Source: Desulfacinum infernum DSM 9756 (GTDB taxonomy: Bacteria; Desulfobacterota; Syntrophobacteria; Syntrophobacterales; DSM-9756). From it: a stretch of 64,000 bases of DNA. The stretch is from NCBI RefSeq assembly GCF_900129305.1, contig NZ_FQVB01000016.1, positions 32,872-96,871 on the forward strand, in the 5' to 3' direction. The position numbers and the translations under genes are program-made. A model generated the notes under the pieces. The model ran no database searches, was not told the origin of the DNA, and saw only the letters and a program-made list of their open reading frames with translations. The stretch's first letter is position 1; each line of letters begins with the position of its first letter. Below, piece by piece: positions 44,196-53,179 of the stretch.

Positions 44196-47100
44196 TCAGG
44201 ATTTCTGCTCCAGGAGGGCGCGCAATTCATCCTCCGCCTCGCCACTGTCCTTGTCGAACCGAACCCCCACCAGGTGGGAACGCCCGTTGCCGTTGGCGTT
44301 GGACACCCGCGCCCAAACCACCCGCCCGGTCACGGAAACAGACCGGTCCCCGGCGCCTTGAATCGTCACTCGCACCGGCTGCTCCGGCTCCAGGGGTTCA
44401 CGGGAATTGACCAGCACCCCGGCCGTGCTCAGGTTCTTCGTTTCCCCATGAACGGAACGATCCCCCGTTTCCACAGTCACGGGAAGCTTGACCACCTTCC
44501 TTTCTCTCCAGCGCCTTTCCCCCACCTGCAGAACCCGATGGAGGGTTTCGCTGAGCTTCCTCAACGTGTAGGGCTTGGTGACCACGCCCAGAAAGCCGAA
44601 ATCCGCATAACGATCGATGATGCTATCCTGCACGTACCCGCTGGAGACAATGGCTCGCACGTGCGGGTCAATGGTGTGGATTTCATCCAGGGTTTCCTTG
44701 GCGCCCAAGCCGCCGCGAACCGTCAGATCCAGAATCACCGCATGAAACGGCCGGCCTTTTTTCTGAGCCTCCCGGTAGAGTTTCACGGCCTCGGCCCCAT
44801 CGCGGGCAAGCGTCGGCTCGTACCCAAGATGTTGGAGCATCTCCTCGATGATCTGAAGCACCGACTCCTCATCGTCCATGACAAGGATACGGCCCCGGCC
44901 TTTTTGGAGTGGCTTTTGCGGTTCTTCCACCAAAGGCACGTCCTTGTCGCTGGCCGGCAGATAGAGATAGAAGACCGTCCCCTGTCCCTCCTTCGACTCC
45001 ACGTTGACGTACCCGCCGTGACGTCGCATGATCGAATAGACGATGGCCAGGCCCAGACCGGTCCCCTTTTCCGTTCCCCGATCCTTGGTGGTGAAGTAGG
45101 GATCGAAGATGCGGTCCAGGTATTCGGCCTTGATCCCCACTCCCTCATCCCTGACCAGGATAAAGACATAACGACCGTCGGGCAGCGGCAGCCGATCCTC
45201 CGCTGTCACCACCACATTGCGGGCCTCCACGCGGACCGTTCCGCCCTTGGGCATGGCCTGTCGCGCGTTCAACAGCAGATTGCTCATCACCTGGTTCATC
45301 TGGCCCACGTCCACATCCACGGGCCAGAGATCCTCGGCGACGTCCAGCTCCAGGCGCACGTTGGACCCCGACAGTACGAACTCCCCGCTTTCCTTGATGA
45401 TCTCCGCCACCGAGGCCGTCTTTTTGACCGGATTGCCGCCCTTGGCAACCGCAAGGAGCTGATGGGTGAGGTCCTTGGCTCGGTTGACGGCCTTTTCCGC
45501 CTCGTCGATTCTGGCCTCCAGCTTCTCGGGCTGGTTGAGAAACATCTTGGCCAGATTGAGATTGCCCAGGATGCCCATCATGATGTTGTTGAAATCATGG
45601 GCGATTCCTCCGGCCAGAATGCGGACCGAATCCAGCTTCCTGGCCCGGATCACCTCCGCTTCCATCTTTTTCTGGTAGGTCAGGTCCCGGATGGCGAAGA
45701 TGACCCCCTTGGGCTTCCCATCCCCGCCCAGGATAGGGGATGCGGCGATTCCCACCGGCTTGCGGGTGCCGTCTCTCGTCTCCAGGTCGATCCCATTGGG
45801 CAGTTCCAGGGTACTTGCCCGGCTCAGCACCCGCCCTACGGGATCCTTGAGCAGTTCCTTGGTTTCCGCGTGAACAAGTCGAACACAATGGGAAAAGTCT
45901 TTTCCCACGGCCTCGTCGGCGCTCCAGCCCGTGAGACGGGCCGCAGCGCCGTTAAAAAGGGTGACCCGGCCATCTGTATCAGTGGCAATCACCGCATCGG
46001 CGATGCTTTCCAGAGTCGTGGCCAGTCGGTCCTTTTCGTCTTGGTACTTTTTTTGGGTGGTCCGGAGATTCTTCATGGCCCACCCCGCTTCTGCCAGGGC
46101 GCGGGTGAGGCTCTCGCCCTTTTCGCGGCTTTGCTCCACCAGTCGGGCGCGGCTCAGCGCCGAGGCAAGGATCTTTCCGAGGCGCTCGTAGACCGTGACA
46201 TCGCGGGGGGGCTCCGGGCTGTCGTGAAGAAGTGCCTCCTCCAGCACCACCACCTCGCCAGCCACCGCCCCTTCGATCAGGAGGGGAACGGCCACGTAGG
46301 GGTTGTGAAACTGGATGAGCGAGTCCAGGGACGCCCCGTTCACCCCGAAGGAGTATCGCCTGGCGAAGGAAACCAACAACTGGCGCAACCCCTCCGGCAC
46401 CCGGCCGAGGCCTTGCCGGCCGTTGCCATTCTGAGGGCTCAGAGAGAAGACGTCGTCTTGGCCCTGGGCGTTCCACCACACCCCCTGGACCTCCTTGTCT
46501 TCCTTGCTGACCGCGACCAAGAGGCCCTCAGGTATTCCCAGCACCTCAGGAAGCCGCCGGGCTGTCTCTTTGAGCACCGACCCGACATCCCCGAGGCGTT
46601 CCAACGCTTCTCGCAGATTTTCCAGGGCCTCCTTTTCCCTCTGCGACTGGCTCGGAACGGGTCTGTTCAAGTGGCGCGATGCCATCTTCGCCAGGTGTTG
46701 GTTGGCGCGCTGCAGGGCGCTGAAATAGAAGGACAATTCATCCTGCTCCAGGTCGAGCAAACTCGTGCGCGCGCCGTAACGTTTGCCCATCTCAGCCTTG
46801 GCCGCTTCGCAATCCTCCGCGGCCAGGCCCAGCGCCGAAAGGATCTCGGAATCCGGCGGGCCCATCTGTTCGAGGCAGATGGCATCGGCCATGAGATCAT
46901 GGGCCAGGTGATCGGCCAGGTTGACCAGAAGGCTCAACGACCGGATATCCGGGTCGGATGCCTCCAGCAGAGGGATCACGTCCGGACCATGGTGGTGCCA
47001 CCAGATGGGATAGAGAAGAATGTCCGGGAGTTCCCATTTTTCCGCCAGCCACTTGCCGGCCGTCGCATGATCCACGCCCAATTCCTGCGGCTCCAGCCGC

Positions 47101-47663
47101 ACGGGCGGGACGTTGCGCTCCTCACTCAAACGTTCCAACTGCTCATAGCGGGAGGCATCCCATTCCATGAGAAGCAGCTTTCCCACGTCATGGAGCAGCC
47201 CCACCACGAAGGCCTCGCTGACACGCTTCAGCCCGGCTCTCTCCGCAAGGATCTCACAGCAGACCGCGCATGCCAGGGAATGTTCCCACAGCCGTTGCTG
47301 ATCCTTGCGGGCGTGACGTCTCAGCTCTTTAATGAGCGACTCCGATACGGTCACACTGAGGAGAGCGCAGCGCAGCTGCTCCACGCCAAGGATCGCCACG
47401 GCCCTCCTGATGTCCGCCACCCGCCGGCGCAGTCCGTAGTAGCTGCTGTTCACAATCCGCAGGACCTTCAGGGCAAGCGCCTGATCGGTTTCCAGTAGAC
47501 CGATCACACGCTCCATGTCCGGCCGGGACTGGGTGAGAGCGTTAAGGATGTTGCTGGCCACGGCCGGGACTGACGGCAGGGTCTCCAAAGTGCGCATCAC
47601 TTTCTTGATATCGCCTGCGTGCATCTCTTGACCGTTCGCCTTCGTACCGGGTCGTCTGTCCAT
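44196..47663 (-). CDS. Multidomain HDOD-GAF-PAS-histidine kinase-receiver-PilZ protein
   Basis: Domains in this 1155-residue protein: HDOD (about 10-220; LETLPSVPAVASNILNAL, GLLHDVGKLLLMEW), a GAF-like region (~330-490), PAS (~525-640; ESIADAVIATDTDGRVTLFN), histidine kinase (GGIAHDFNNIMMGILG, LLNARQAMPKGG, GTGLGLAIV), receiver (ILVMDDEES, Asp in AVILDLTVRGG, Lys in VVTKPYT) and a C-terminal PilZ domain (~1045-1150; ERKVVKLPVTVET, NLSTAGVLVNS, LVGVRFDKD). PilZ suggests cyclic-di-GMP input; HDOD suggests control of regulators. It heads a run with the EamA and RR-PAS-kinase genes. ATG 47663 has only a weak ribosome site; Met14 is an alternative start. Confidence 0.9.
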   Translation of the reverse strand: MDRRPGTKANGQEMHAGDIKKVMRTLETLPSVPAVASNILNALTQSRPDMERVIGLLETDQALALKVLRIVNSSYYGLRRRVADIRRAVAILGVEQLRCALLSVTVSESLIKELRRHARKDQQRLWEHSLACAVCCEILAERAGLKRVSEAFVVGLLHDVGKLLLMEWDASRYEQLERLSEERNVPPVRLEPQELGVDHATAGKWLAEKWELPDILLYPIWWHHHGPDVIPLLEASDPDIRSLSLLVNLADHLAHDLMADAICLEQMGPPDSEILSALGLAAEDCEAAKAEMGKRYGARTSLLDLEQDELSFYFSALQRANQHLAKMASRHLNRPVPSQSQREKEALENLREALERLGDVGSVLKETARRLPEVLGIPEGLLVAVSKEDKEVQGVWWNAQGQDDVFSLSPQNGNGRQGLGRVPEGLRQLLVSFARRYSFGVNGASLDSLIQFHNPYVAVPLLIEGAVAGEVVVLEEALLHDSPEPPRDVTVYERLGKILASALSRARLVEQSREKGESLTRALAEAGWAMKNLRTTQKKYQDEKDRLATTLESIADAVIATDTDGRVTLFNGAAARLTGWSADEAVGKDFSHCVRLVHAETKELLKDPVGRVLSRASTLELPNGIDLETRDGTRKPVGIAASPILGGDGKPKGVIFAIRDLTYQKKMEAEVIRARKLDSVRILAGGIAHDFNNIMMGILGNLNLAKMFLNQPEKLEARIDEAEKAVNRAKDLTHQLLAVAKGGNPVKKTASVAEIIKESGEFVLSGSNVRLELDVAEDLWPVDVDVGQMNQVMSNLLLNARQAMPKGGTVRVEARNVVVTAEDRLPLPDGRYVFILVRDEGVGIKAEYLDRIFDPYFTTKDRGTEKGTGLGLAIVYSIMRRHGGYVNVESKEGQGTVFYLYLPASDKDVPLVEEPQKPLQKGRGRILVMDDEESVLQIIEEMLQHLGYEPTLARDGAEAVKLYREAQKKGRPFHAVILDLTVRGGLGAKETLDEIHTIDPHVRAIVSSGYVQDSIIDRYADFGFLGVVTKPYTLRKLSETLHRVLQVGERRWRERKVVKLPVTVETGDRSVHGETKNLSTAGVLVNSREPLEPEQPVRVTIQGAGDRSVSVTGRVVWARVSNANGNGRSHLVGVRFDKDSGEAEDELRALLEQKS

Positions 47664-48014
47664 TGTCGGGTATGTCCTTGCGGAGTGAACGCCTGGAGGG
47701 TCCCCAGCGACCGGATTCGCTCATGACGCGTTCCCCCTCCTTAAGACGAAAGGCCGTCCCGAATCAACCACTTCTTTCCCCTCCGGCCACAGGATCGCGT
47801 CCGGGACGGTCTTCCTCTCTTTAGTTTTCGGAAGACTTGCTGAGTTTATCAAGCGAAAAGTGCGTTTGCCCCTGGGTCGTGTGTATCCAGTAGGACATCT
47901 CCGCCTGAGGCATTGGGCTTTCCGACGGACCATGGAGGGGATAAGATGGTGGCGTTGCAAGGAACGGCACACATATTGCCATCATTGCACGACGACAAGA
48001 AGGAGAGCCTTTCC
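47664..48014. other. Divergent spacer between two kinase genes
   Basis: No convincing gene. Two short open frames on the minus strand are near a good AAGGAGG (47735 region) but encode unremarkable, Arg-rich sequence. A long-range inverted repeat (GGCCGTCCCGAA with TCCGGGACGGTC) spans ~47747-47808. Confidence 0.4.
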
Positions 48015-49883
48015 ATGCAACACGATTTCACACCCCGATCCGGCGGGCTGGGCGCCTGGTTTTCACCTCGACTCATCGTGGGCTCGGCGGTGGTCTTGGC
48101 GTTCGTCCTTTTGGTCGTTGTGGTGAAAAATATCCATCGGGAACGCTCCTTCATGGAGCAGACGCTTCTTTCCCAGGCACAGATCCTCGCCCGGTCCCTG
48201 GAAGCGGGCACGCGCACGGGGATGATGGCCCGCATGGGGTGGGGACGCGGGCAACTGCAGGTCCTGATGGACCAGATGGCCCAACAGCCCCATGTGCTCT
48301 TCCTTCGGCTCATGACTCCATCGGGATCTCTACTGGCTTCAGGCCTTTCGCAGGAAGTTGCAGAAGAAGCGCTCAAAGATTTTTCGCCGCCGGAAGGCGC
48401 TGTGGAACGGGAAACCCATGCCCTCGTCACCCTCGAAAAGCAATCCGTCTTCCTGTACGCACGGCCCTACAGGCCCTGGTTGCGCGGCGGCGCCCATCGC
48501 AACGAGCCCTGCACCGTGGAAGGCTGCGATTGGCCTCCCCCAGGAGGCCGCGGCGGCCACGGGCGTCTCCATGAGCTGGATCGGCCTCCTGCAGGGGAAC
48601 AGAGTATCCTGGTGGTGGGCCTGGACGCCGGTCCCTACGAGAGCGCCCTTCAGCAGGACCTTCGCCAAAACGGTCTCCTCATGGCCGTGCTTTTTCTCGT
48701 GGGGGCGGCAGGGCTTACATCTCTGTTCTGGGCGCACCAGTATCGGCTCGCCCGGCGCTCCCTCCAGGACATGGAGATCCTTACGGAGACCATCCTTGCC
48801 CGGATGCCCGTGGGCCTCGTGGTGGTGGACGATTGGGGACTTGCTCGACGGACCAACGGCGCCGCGCACCGGCTGTTGGGTCAAGCGGCCTTGGAGGGGT
48901 CTCTTTGGAACCTTCCCGGACTGGGCCCCATTGTGGCCCGTGCATGCCGGGAACGCTCCCGCGTGGAAGAAGAAGTGCGGCTCCCCAGCGTGAACGGACG
49001 GGAGCTTTCGTTGCTCGTGAGCGTAACTCCGCTTGAGAACCCCCAGGGGCAGATCAGGCTCTTTCTGGTGCTTCTTTCCGATCTCACCGGCCTTCGAAAA
49101 CTGGAGGATAAACTGCGTCGAAGCGAACACCTGGCCTCCCTGGGGCGCCTCGCCGCCGGCGTGGCCCACGAGATCCGAAACCCGCTGAGCTCCATCAAGG
49201 GCTTTGCCGCCATCTTGGCGGGAAAGGCGTCCGGAGATCCCTCGGCCGCGGAAATCTCCCGGGTTTTTCAAAACGAGGTGGAACGTCTCAACCGCGTGGT
49301 CACCGAACTCCTGGAATTCGCCCGTACGCCCGACCTTCGGCCGGACACCTTGGAGGTGCGCCGGTTGGTGGACCATACGGTGCGGCTCGTGGAAACGGAT
49401 GCCGCACACGCCCGGGTTTCCATCCACGTGGAGGTGGACCCTCCGGACTTGCGGCTGGTAGCCGACGGGGACCGCCTTGCCCAAGCCCTCTTGAACCTCT
49501 ATCTCAACGCCATCCAGGCCATGGAAGGCGGTGGCAACCTCAGCATCCGAGCCTTCCGGGACGGCCAGGCGGTGGTCTTTTCCGTTGAAGATAGCGGTCC
49601 GGGCATTCCCCAGGAGGTGTTGAGACGCATCTTCGACCCTTACTTTACCACCAAGCCGCGGGGCGTGGGCCTGGGGCTCGCCATCGTGCATCGGGTCGTG
49701 GAAGCCCACCACGGTGAGGTGATTGTTGAAAGCGGCGCGGCATCCGGCACCCGGTTCCAGATCCGCTTGCCCTGCAACGGAAAGGACCTGTCCCTCGGGG
49801 AGGGGGGAGAAGACGCCCGCCCTTTGAGTCCCGATGTGCCCGGAACTCATGAACGGCAGGGAATGGAAAAGGAAAAACCGTGA
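48015..49883 (+). CDS. Membrane sensor histidine kinase (ZraS/HydH-like)
   Basis: The 622-residue kinase has TM1 at about residues 18-40 and a ~175-residue periplasmic domain with a His/Cys-rich patch (GAHRNEPCTVEGCDWPP). TM2 (GLLMAVLFLVGAAGLTSLF) and a PAS-like domain follow, then HisKA (LAAGVAHEIRNPLSSIKGF) and HATPase_c (LNLYLNAIQAMEGGG, SVEDSGPGIP, RGVGLGLAIVHRVVEAHHG). AAGGAGAG precedes ATG 48015. Its stop overlaps the response regulator's GTG start (GTGA), so they are a coupled pair. The Cys/His patch could bind metal, as in ZraS-like sensors, but this is inferred. Confidence 0.93.
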   Translation: MQHDFTPRSGGLGAWFSPRLIVGSAVVLAFVLLVVVVKNIHRERSFMEQTLLSQAQILARSLEAGTRTGMMARMGWGRGQLQVLMDQMAQQPHVLFLRLMTPSGSLLASGLSQEVAEEALKDFSPPEGAVERETHALVTLEKQSVFLYARPYRPWLRGGAHRNEPCTVEGCDWPPPGGRGGHGRLHELDRPPAGEQSILVVGLDAGPYESALQQDLRQNGLLMAVLFLVGAAGLTSLFWAHQYRLARRSLQDMEILTETILARMPVGLVVVDDWGLARRTNGAAHRLLGQAALEGSLWNLPGLGPIVARACRERSRVEEEVRLPSVNGRELSLLVSVTPLENPQGQIRLFLVLLSDLTGLRKLEDKLRRSEHLASLGRLAAGVAHEIRNPLSSIKGFAAILAGKASGDPSAAEISRVFQNEVERLNRVVTELLEFARTPDLRPDTLEVRRLVDHTVRLVETDAAHARVSIHVEVDPPDLRLVADGDRLAQALLNLYLNAIQAMEGGGNLSIRAFRDGQAVVFSVEDSGPGIPQEVLRRIFDPYFTTKPRGVGLGLAIVHRVVEAHHGEVIVESGAASGTRFQIRLPCNGKDLSLGEGGEDARPLSPDVPGTHERQGMEKEKP

Positions 49884-51283
49884 CACTTCAACAGAGGCCT
49901 CGCATTCTCGTTGTGGACGATGACGACGCCCATCGGCTCATGCTTTCCACGCTCCTGAAGGATTGGGGATTCGCCGTGGAGGAAGCCGACGATGGTCAAC
50001 AGGCGGTGCAGCTCATCCGGCAGGGACCTTTGGACCTGGTCCTCATGGATGTGCGCATGCCCGGAATGGACGGCATCGAGGCGACCCGCCGCATCCATCG
50101 CTATAACCCTGCCGTCCCCGTCATCATCCTGACGGCCTATTCCTCCATTCCTTCGGCGGTGGAAGCGCTCAAGGCGGGGGCGTACGATTACCTCACCAAG
50201 CCCATCGACTTCGATGCCCTGCGCCTGGCCATGGACCGGGCTCTGGATCACACGCGGCTTCGAACGGAAAACGCGGAGTTGAAAGAGCAATTGAGCCGGC
50301 TACAGTTGCCGGAAATCGTGGGAAAGAGCCGGGCCATGACCCAACTGGTGGAAATGCTCGCTCTCGTGGCCCCCAGTGAAGCCACCGTGCTCATCACGGG
50401 CGAGAGCGGAACGGGCAAGGGCCTCGTGGCTCGAGCCCTTCACGCCAACAGCATGCGAAAGGCCGGACCGTTGGTGGAAGTCAACTGCGCCGCCATTCCG
50501 GAAAACCTCTTGGAGTCTGAATTATTCGGCCACGAGAAGGGAGCCTTCACGGGTGCGGACAAGCCTCGCCGAGGCCGCTTTGCGCAAGCCGACGGCGGCA
50601 CCATCTTCCTGGACGAGGTGGGGGAACTGTCCGTCTTCATGCAGGCCAAGCTTCTGCGGGTGCTTCAGGACGGGATCCTACAGCGCGTGGGAAGCGACCG
50701 GACGCACACCGTGGATGTGCGTGTGGTGGCCGCCACCAACCGGGACCTGCTGCAGATGGTGCGGGAGGGAACCTTCCGGGAGGATCTCTACTACCGGCTC
50801 AACGTGGTGGCCCTGGAGGTGCCCCCTCTTCGAGACCGGCGGGACGACATTCCGCTGCTGACCCAACACTTCCTTTCCCTCTATGCGGAAAAGAACAGCC
50901 GCCTGGTCAAGGGCGTCACGCCCCAGGTGATGGACATCTTCATGCGCTACGACTGGCCGGGAAACGTGCGGGAGTTGGAAAACGTCCTGGAGCGGGCGGT
51001 CATCCTTCTGCGGGGGGACTACGTGACGGAAAGGGAGCTCCCCTTCCATCTTCAGGAAATGGGCCAGGGCGCGCCGTCCTCCCTTCCGGAACCCCTCCCG
51101 GGTGTCCCGGTGGACAGCACCTGGACCCTGGCGGAGATGGAAAAACAAATGATCCTTCGGGTCCTGGAAGATACCGGAGGGAACAAGAGCGAGGCCGCGC
51201 GCAGACTCGGCATCACCCGCCGCACCCTCAAGCTGAAACTCAAAAGGTATGCGGAAGAAGGCGCCGCGAAGAAACGGGCATAA
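49880..51283 (+). CDS. Sigma-54-dependent response regulator (NtrC/ZraR family)
   Basis: The 467-residue regulator has a receiver (ILVVDDDDAHRLML, Asp in VLMDVRMPGMDG, Lys in YLTKPID) and an AAA+ sigma-54 activation domain (Walker A GESGTGKGLVARALH, sigma-54-contacting GAFTGA, Walker B GGTIFLDEVGEL, Arg finger region REDLYYRLNVV). A Fis-type helix-turn-helix follows (NKSEAARRLGITRRTLKLKLKRY). The GTG at 49880 overlaps the kinase stop. It would activate sigma-54 promoters in response to the partner kinase; targets in the window were not found. Confidence 0.95.
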   Translation: MTLQQRPRILVVDDDDAHRLMLSTLLKDWGFAVEEADDGQQAVQLIRQGPLDLVLMDVRMPGMDGIEATRRIHRYNPAVPVIILTAYSSIPSAVEALKAGAYDYLTKPIDFDALRLAMDRALDHTRLRTENAELKEQLSRLQLPEIVGKSRAMTQLVEMLALVAPSEATVLITGESGTGKGLVARALHANSMRKAGPLVEVNCAAIPENLLESELFGHEKGAFTGADKPRRGRFAQADGGTIFLDEVGELSVFMQAKLLRVLQDGILQRVGSDRTHTVDVRVVAATNRDLLQMVREGTFREDLYYRLNVVALEVPPLRDRRDDIPLLTQHFLSLYAEKNSRLVKGVTPQVMDIFMRYDWPGNVRELENVLERAVILLRGDYVTERELPFHLQEMGQGAPSSLPEPLPGVPVDSTWTLAEMEKQMILRVLEDTGGNKSEAARRLGITRRTLKLKLKRYAEEGAAKKRA

Positions 51284-51310
51284 GCGCCAATGGGCTTTGG
51301 CCGACAAAGC

Positions 51311-51344
51311 CCTGTAGGGGCGAATGAATATTCGCCCCTACAGG
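51311..51344. repeat. Palindromic 'GTAGGGGCGAAT' repeat (family R2), copy 1
   Basis: Fifteen-base perfect arms CCTGTAGGGGCGAAT/ATTCGCCCCTACAGG with a 4-nt loop lie ~28 bp after the response regulator stop, where it could also end transcription. Related hairpins are at 58306, 61070 and 61116. Confidence 0.7.
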
Positions 51345-51445
51345 GTGCGCTCACGAACAAAACGAGGAAGCGTTTCATATGGAATTGGACGATTTCCCCT
51401 CATCGCGAGGATCCGGCGGTGTGGGGTTTATCCCCGGCCGTTCAT

Positions 51446-51583
51446 TGTAGCCGCTGGGCCGAAGGCCCGCGGAGAGGGGTCATCATAAGCCCCTGAAGGG
51501 GCAGGCAATACCCGATGCGCCATCCCGCGTCCGGGGATTCCTCCGCAGCCATCAAGGGTGCGCCACGAGGAAAGAGGTCATCG
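51446..51583. repeat. Dispersed intergenic repeat (family R4), copy 2
   Basis: It matches 16622-16764 over ~135 bp with shared blocks (GTAGCCGCTGGGC, CATAAGCCCCTGAAG, CTCCGCAGCC, CACGAG). Internal hairpins are at both ends. Confidence 0.6.
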
Positions 51584-51590
51584 CGTGCGT

Positions 51591-51757
51591 TGTCGGACAG
51601 CCTCCTGGGAGCGTGGCCTAGAGTGACTGATTTGCGCTGTTCAGCGCCCATTCGTCATCCCCGCGGAAGCGGGGATCCAGGATTTCCGGCAGCTTATGGA
51701 CTCCCGCTTGCGTGGGAGTGACGGTTGGGGGAGTTCTCAGACAGCCTCCCCGAGCTC
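51591..51757 (+). repeat. MITE-like repeat (family R1), copy 1
   Basis: The ~165-bp unit starts TGTCGGACAGCCTCC and ends TTCTCAGACAGCCTCC. The core holds two hairpins: TCCCCGCGGAAGCGGGGA and CTCCCGCTTGCGTGGGAG. Copies at 58147, 59010 and (inverted) 63162 share the order of blocks. Confidence 0.75.
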
Positions 51758-51766
51758 CCCGGACCG

Positions 51767-52234
51767 TCAGTCCGTCGTGGTGAGATGGAGCTCATCGCGG
51801 ATGTCAATGCACCCGATAACGGTCTGGGCCGCGGGGCAGTGCACCAGATACTCCTTCATGGCTTCCTTGGCCGATTCCTCCTTTCCCGGTTTCAACTTGA
51901 GGTAATAGTCCACCTTCAGCCGGGTGATCTTGAGAACACCATCCACGTCTTCGATGTCTCCGGTGATCTCCGCCCGGTACACATCCTTGTGGCTCTGAAT
52001 GCCTCTTTTGGCCAGCTCCACGGCCAATGTGCCCATCATTCAGCCGCCCACCGCCCCCACGATGTGATCCAATGTGGCGGCATGCTCCTCTTCGGGGTCG
52101 ATCCGGTAAAATTTCCTGATTCCGCCATGCACGCCGTAAAATACGGGCTGGTCAAAGCCTTCGATCACGGCCCTGCGAGTCGGCCCTCGTTCCCGCGTGA
52201 TGACGATCCTGGACTGATGCACCACCTTTGCCAT
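51767..52234 (-). CDS. OsmC-family peroxidase-like protein, selenoprotein (UGA at 52040-52042 read as Sec65)
   Basis: The 155-residue OsmC/Ohr-type protein begins MAKVVHQSRIVITRERGPTR. It reaches DHIVGAVGG, an in-frame UGA, then MMGTLAVELAKRG. In OsmC proteins that position is the catalytic Cys (GGC-x-x-G-T-L), so reading the UGA as Sec fits both frame and chemistry. The C-terminal half continues the fold (TRLKVDYYLKLKPGKEESAKEA, then VHCPAAQTVIG with the second, resolving Cys). AAGGAG supports ATG 52234. OsmC proteins reduce organic hydroperoxides or handle reactive sulfur. From memory, OsmC-like selenoproteins are known from metagenomes. Conventional callers would split this into two ORFs. 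Confidence 0.87.
52008..52027 (-). promoter_or_regulatory. Candidate SECIS hairpin for OsmC Sec65
   Basis: Starting 12 nt after the UGA on the minus strand, TTGGCC pairs with GGCCAA around a GTGGAGCT loop. Stem position and G-rich loop fit a bacterial SECIS. Confidence 0.55.
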
Positions 52235-52610
52235 CTTCCGCTCTCCTTTCCCGTCTGTTTGCAGATCCTTTCGAAGCCCCCAAAAGCCCCTTCCTCTTAC
52301 CCCTTTAACCCTTGGATGCGTTCGGGGCAAACACCAGCTTCCCCCTCTCGTAAACCCAGCCGCCAACATCCGATTTCTCCGATCATCGGTTGACGCCTTT
52401 TCACCGGTCAATTACCCTGGATGTGTATCAGGAACAGGAACCAGAACCTGGTCCGCCCCTTCCATGGCAACGCCGGAGCTTGACAACCCGACGGACGATG
52501 TGCGTTACTCACGCGAGGATCTTCACAAGGCAGGGGCGGAGAGATCGTCCCCATTGTTCCTCGGTGGACGCACCAGCGATCGGCGGGTTGGAAAGAGGAG
52601 AGAGCGGTTC
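52235..52610. other. Divergent spacer between seleno-OsmC and Rrf2 genes
   Basis: About 376 bp with no gene. The spacer is a candidate binding region for the adjacent Rrf2 regulator, but I see no clear palindromic operator. Confidence 0.4.
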
Positions 52611-53105
52611 ATGGTGAAGCTATCGACGAAAAGCCGTTACGGCACGCGACTGGTTCTGGATATGGCCCGCTATTACGGCGAAGGACCTGTTCAACTGGCG
52701 GACATCGCAGCGAGACAGCAGGTTTCCGTCAAATACCTGGAACAGATCGTCATCCCGCTCAAACGAGCCGGGATCGTGGAAAGCTTGCGAGGCGCCCGGG
52801 GCGGGCACTTTCTTCTAGTGGATCCCCGAGAAATCACCGTGGGCCGCATTGTCTGCCTACTGGAAGGAGACCAGTGGCTGGTTCATTGCACCAACGACCC
52901 CGGATCTTGCGATAGGGCTTCTTCCTGTGTGACCCGCATCGTTTGGCAGGAAGCCGCCAATGCCATGCTGGAGAAGCTCTCTTCCTACACCTTCCAGGAT
53001 CTTTTGGACATGGAGGACGCTCTGGCGTCGGAAAAGGCCCGATCCCACGTACAAACGAGGGATAAAGGACCTTTTCGGGAATCCGCGGAATGCGGGTGTG
53101 CCTGA
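52611..53105 (+). CDS. Rrf2-family transcriptional regulator with Fe-S-type cysteines
   Basis: The 164-residue regulator has the Rrf2 winged helix (STKSRYGTRLVLDMARYYGEG, ISARQ-like IAARQQVSVKYLEQIVIPLKRAG, ESLRGARGGHFL) and a three-Cys cluster site (HCTNDPGSCDRASSCVTR). Such proteins (IscR, NsrR, RsrR type) sense Fe-S status, nitric oxide or redox state. AGAGGAG precedes ATG 52611. It lies head to head with the seleno-OsmC gene and 75 bp before the MOSC gene, so regulation of either is likely. Confidence 0.92.
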   Translation: MVKLSTKSRYGTRLVLDMARYYGEGPVQLADIAARQQVSVKYLEQIVIPLKRAGIVESLRGARGGHFLLVDPREITVGRIVCLLEGDQWLVHCTNDPGSCDRASSCVTRIVWQEAANAMLEKLSSYTFQDLLDMEDALASEKARSHVQTRDKGPFRESAECGCA

Positions 53106-53179
53106 CGATTGAGTCAACGATGAACCTCTTGGGGGAATGCGGCAACGATTCCCTGTGCGGGTGGAGCCGGCCGACTGAG

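Noticed and set aside
44274..47498. 1074-codon open frame opposite the large kinase gene
   Set aside because: The real gene has six recognisable domains; the antisense product is low-complexity and has no start signal.
47542..47724. 60-codon ORF with a good AAGGAGG upstream, minus strand
   Set aside because: It overlaps the N-terminus of the large kinase gene in another frame and has no domain or coding bias. It might be a leader peptide, but support is too thin.
51591..51757. CRISPR array suggested by repeated hairpins
   Set aside because: The copies are far apart, not regularly spaced by unique spacers, and no cas genes are present.
51767..52039. OsmC C-terminal half as its own gene starting at ATG 52039
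   Set aside because: The ATG directly follows the in-frame TGA, there is no ribosome site, and the first half alone lacks the catalytic residue.
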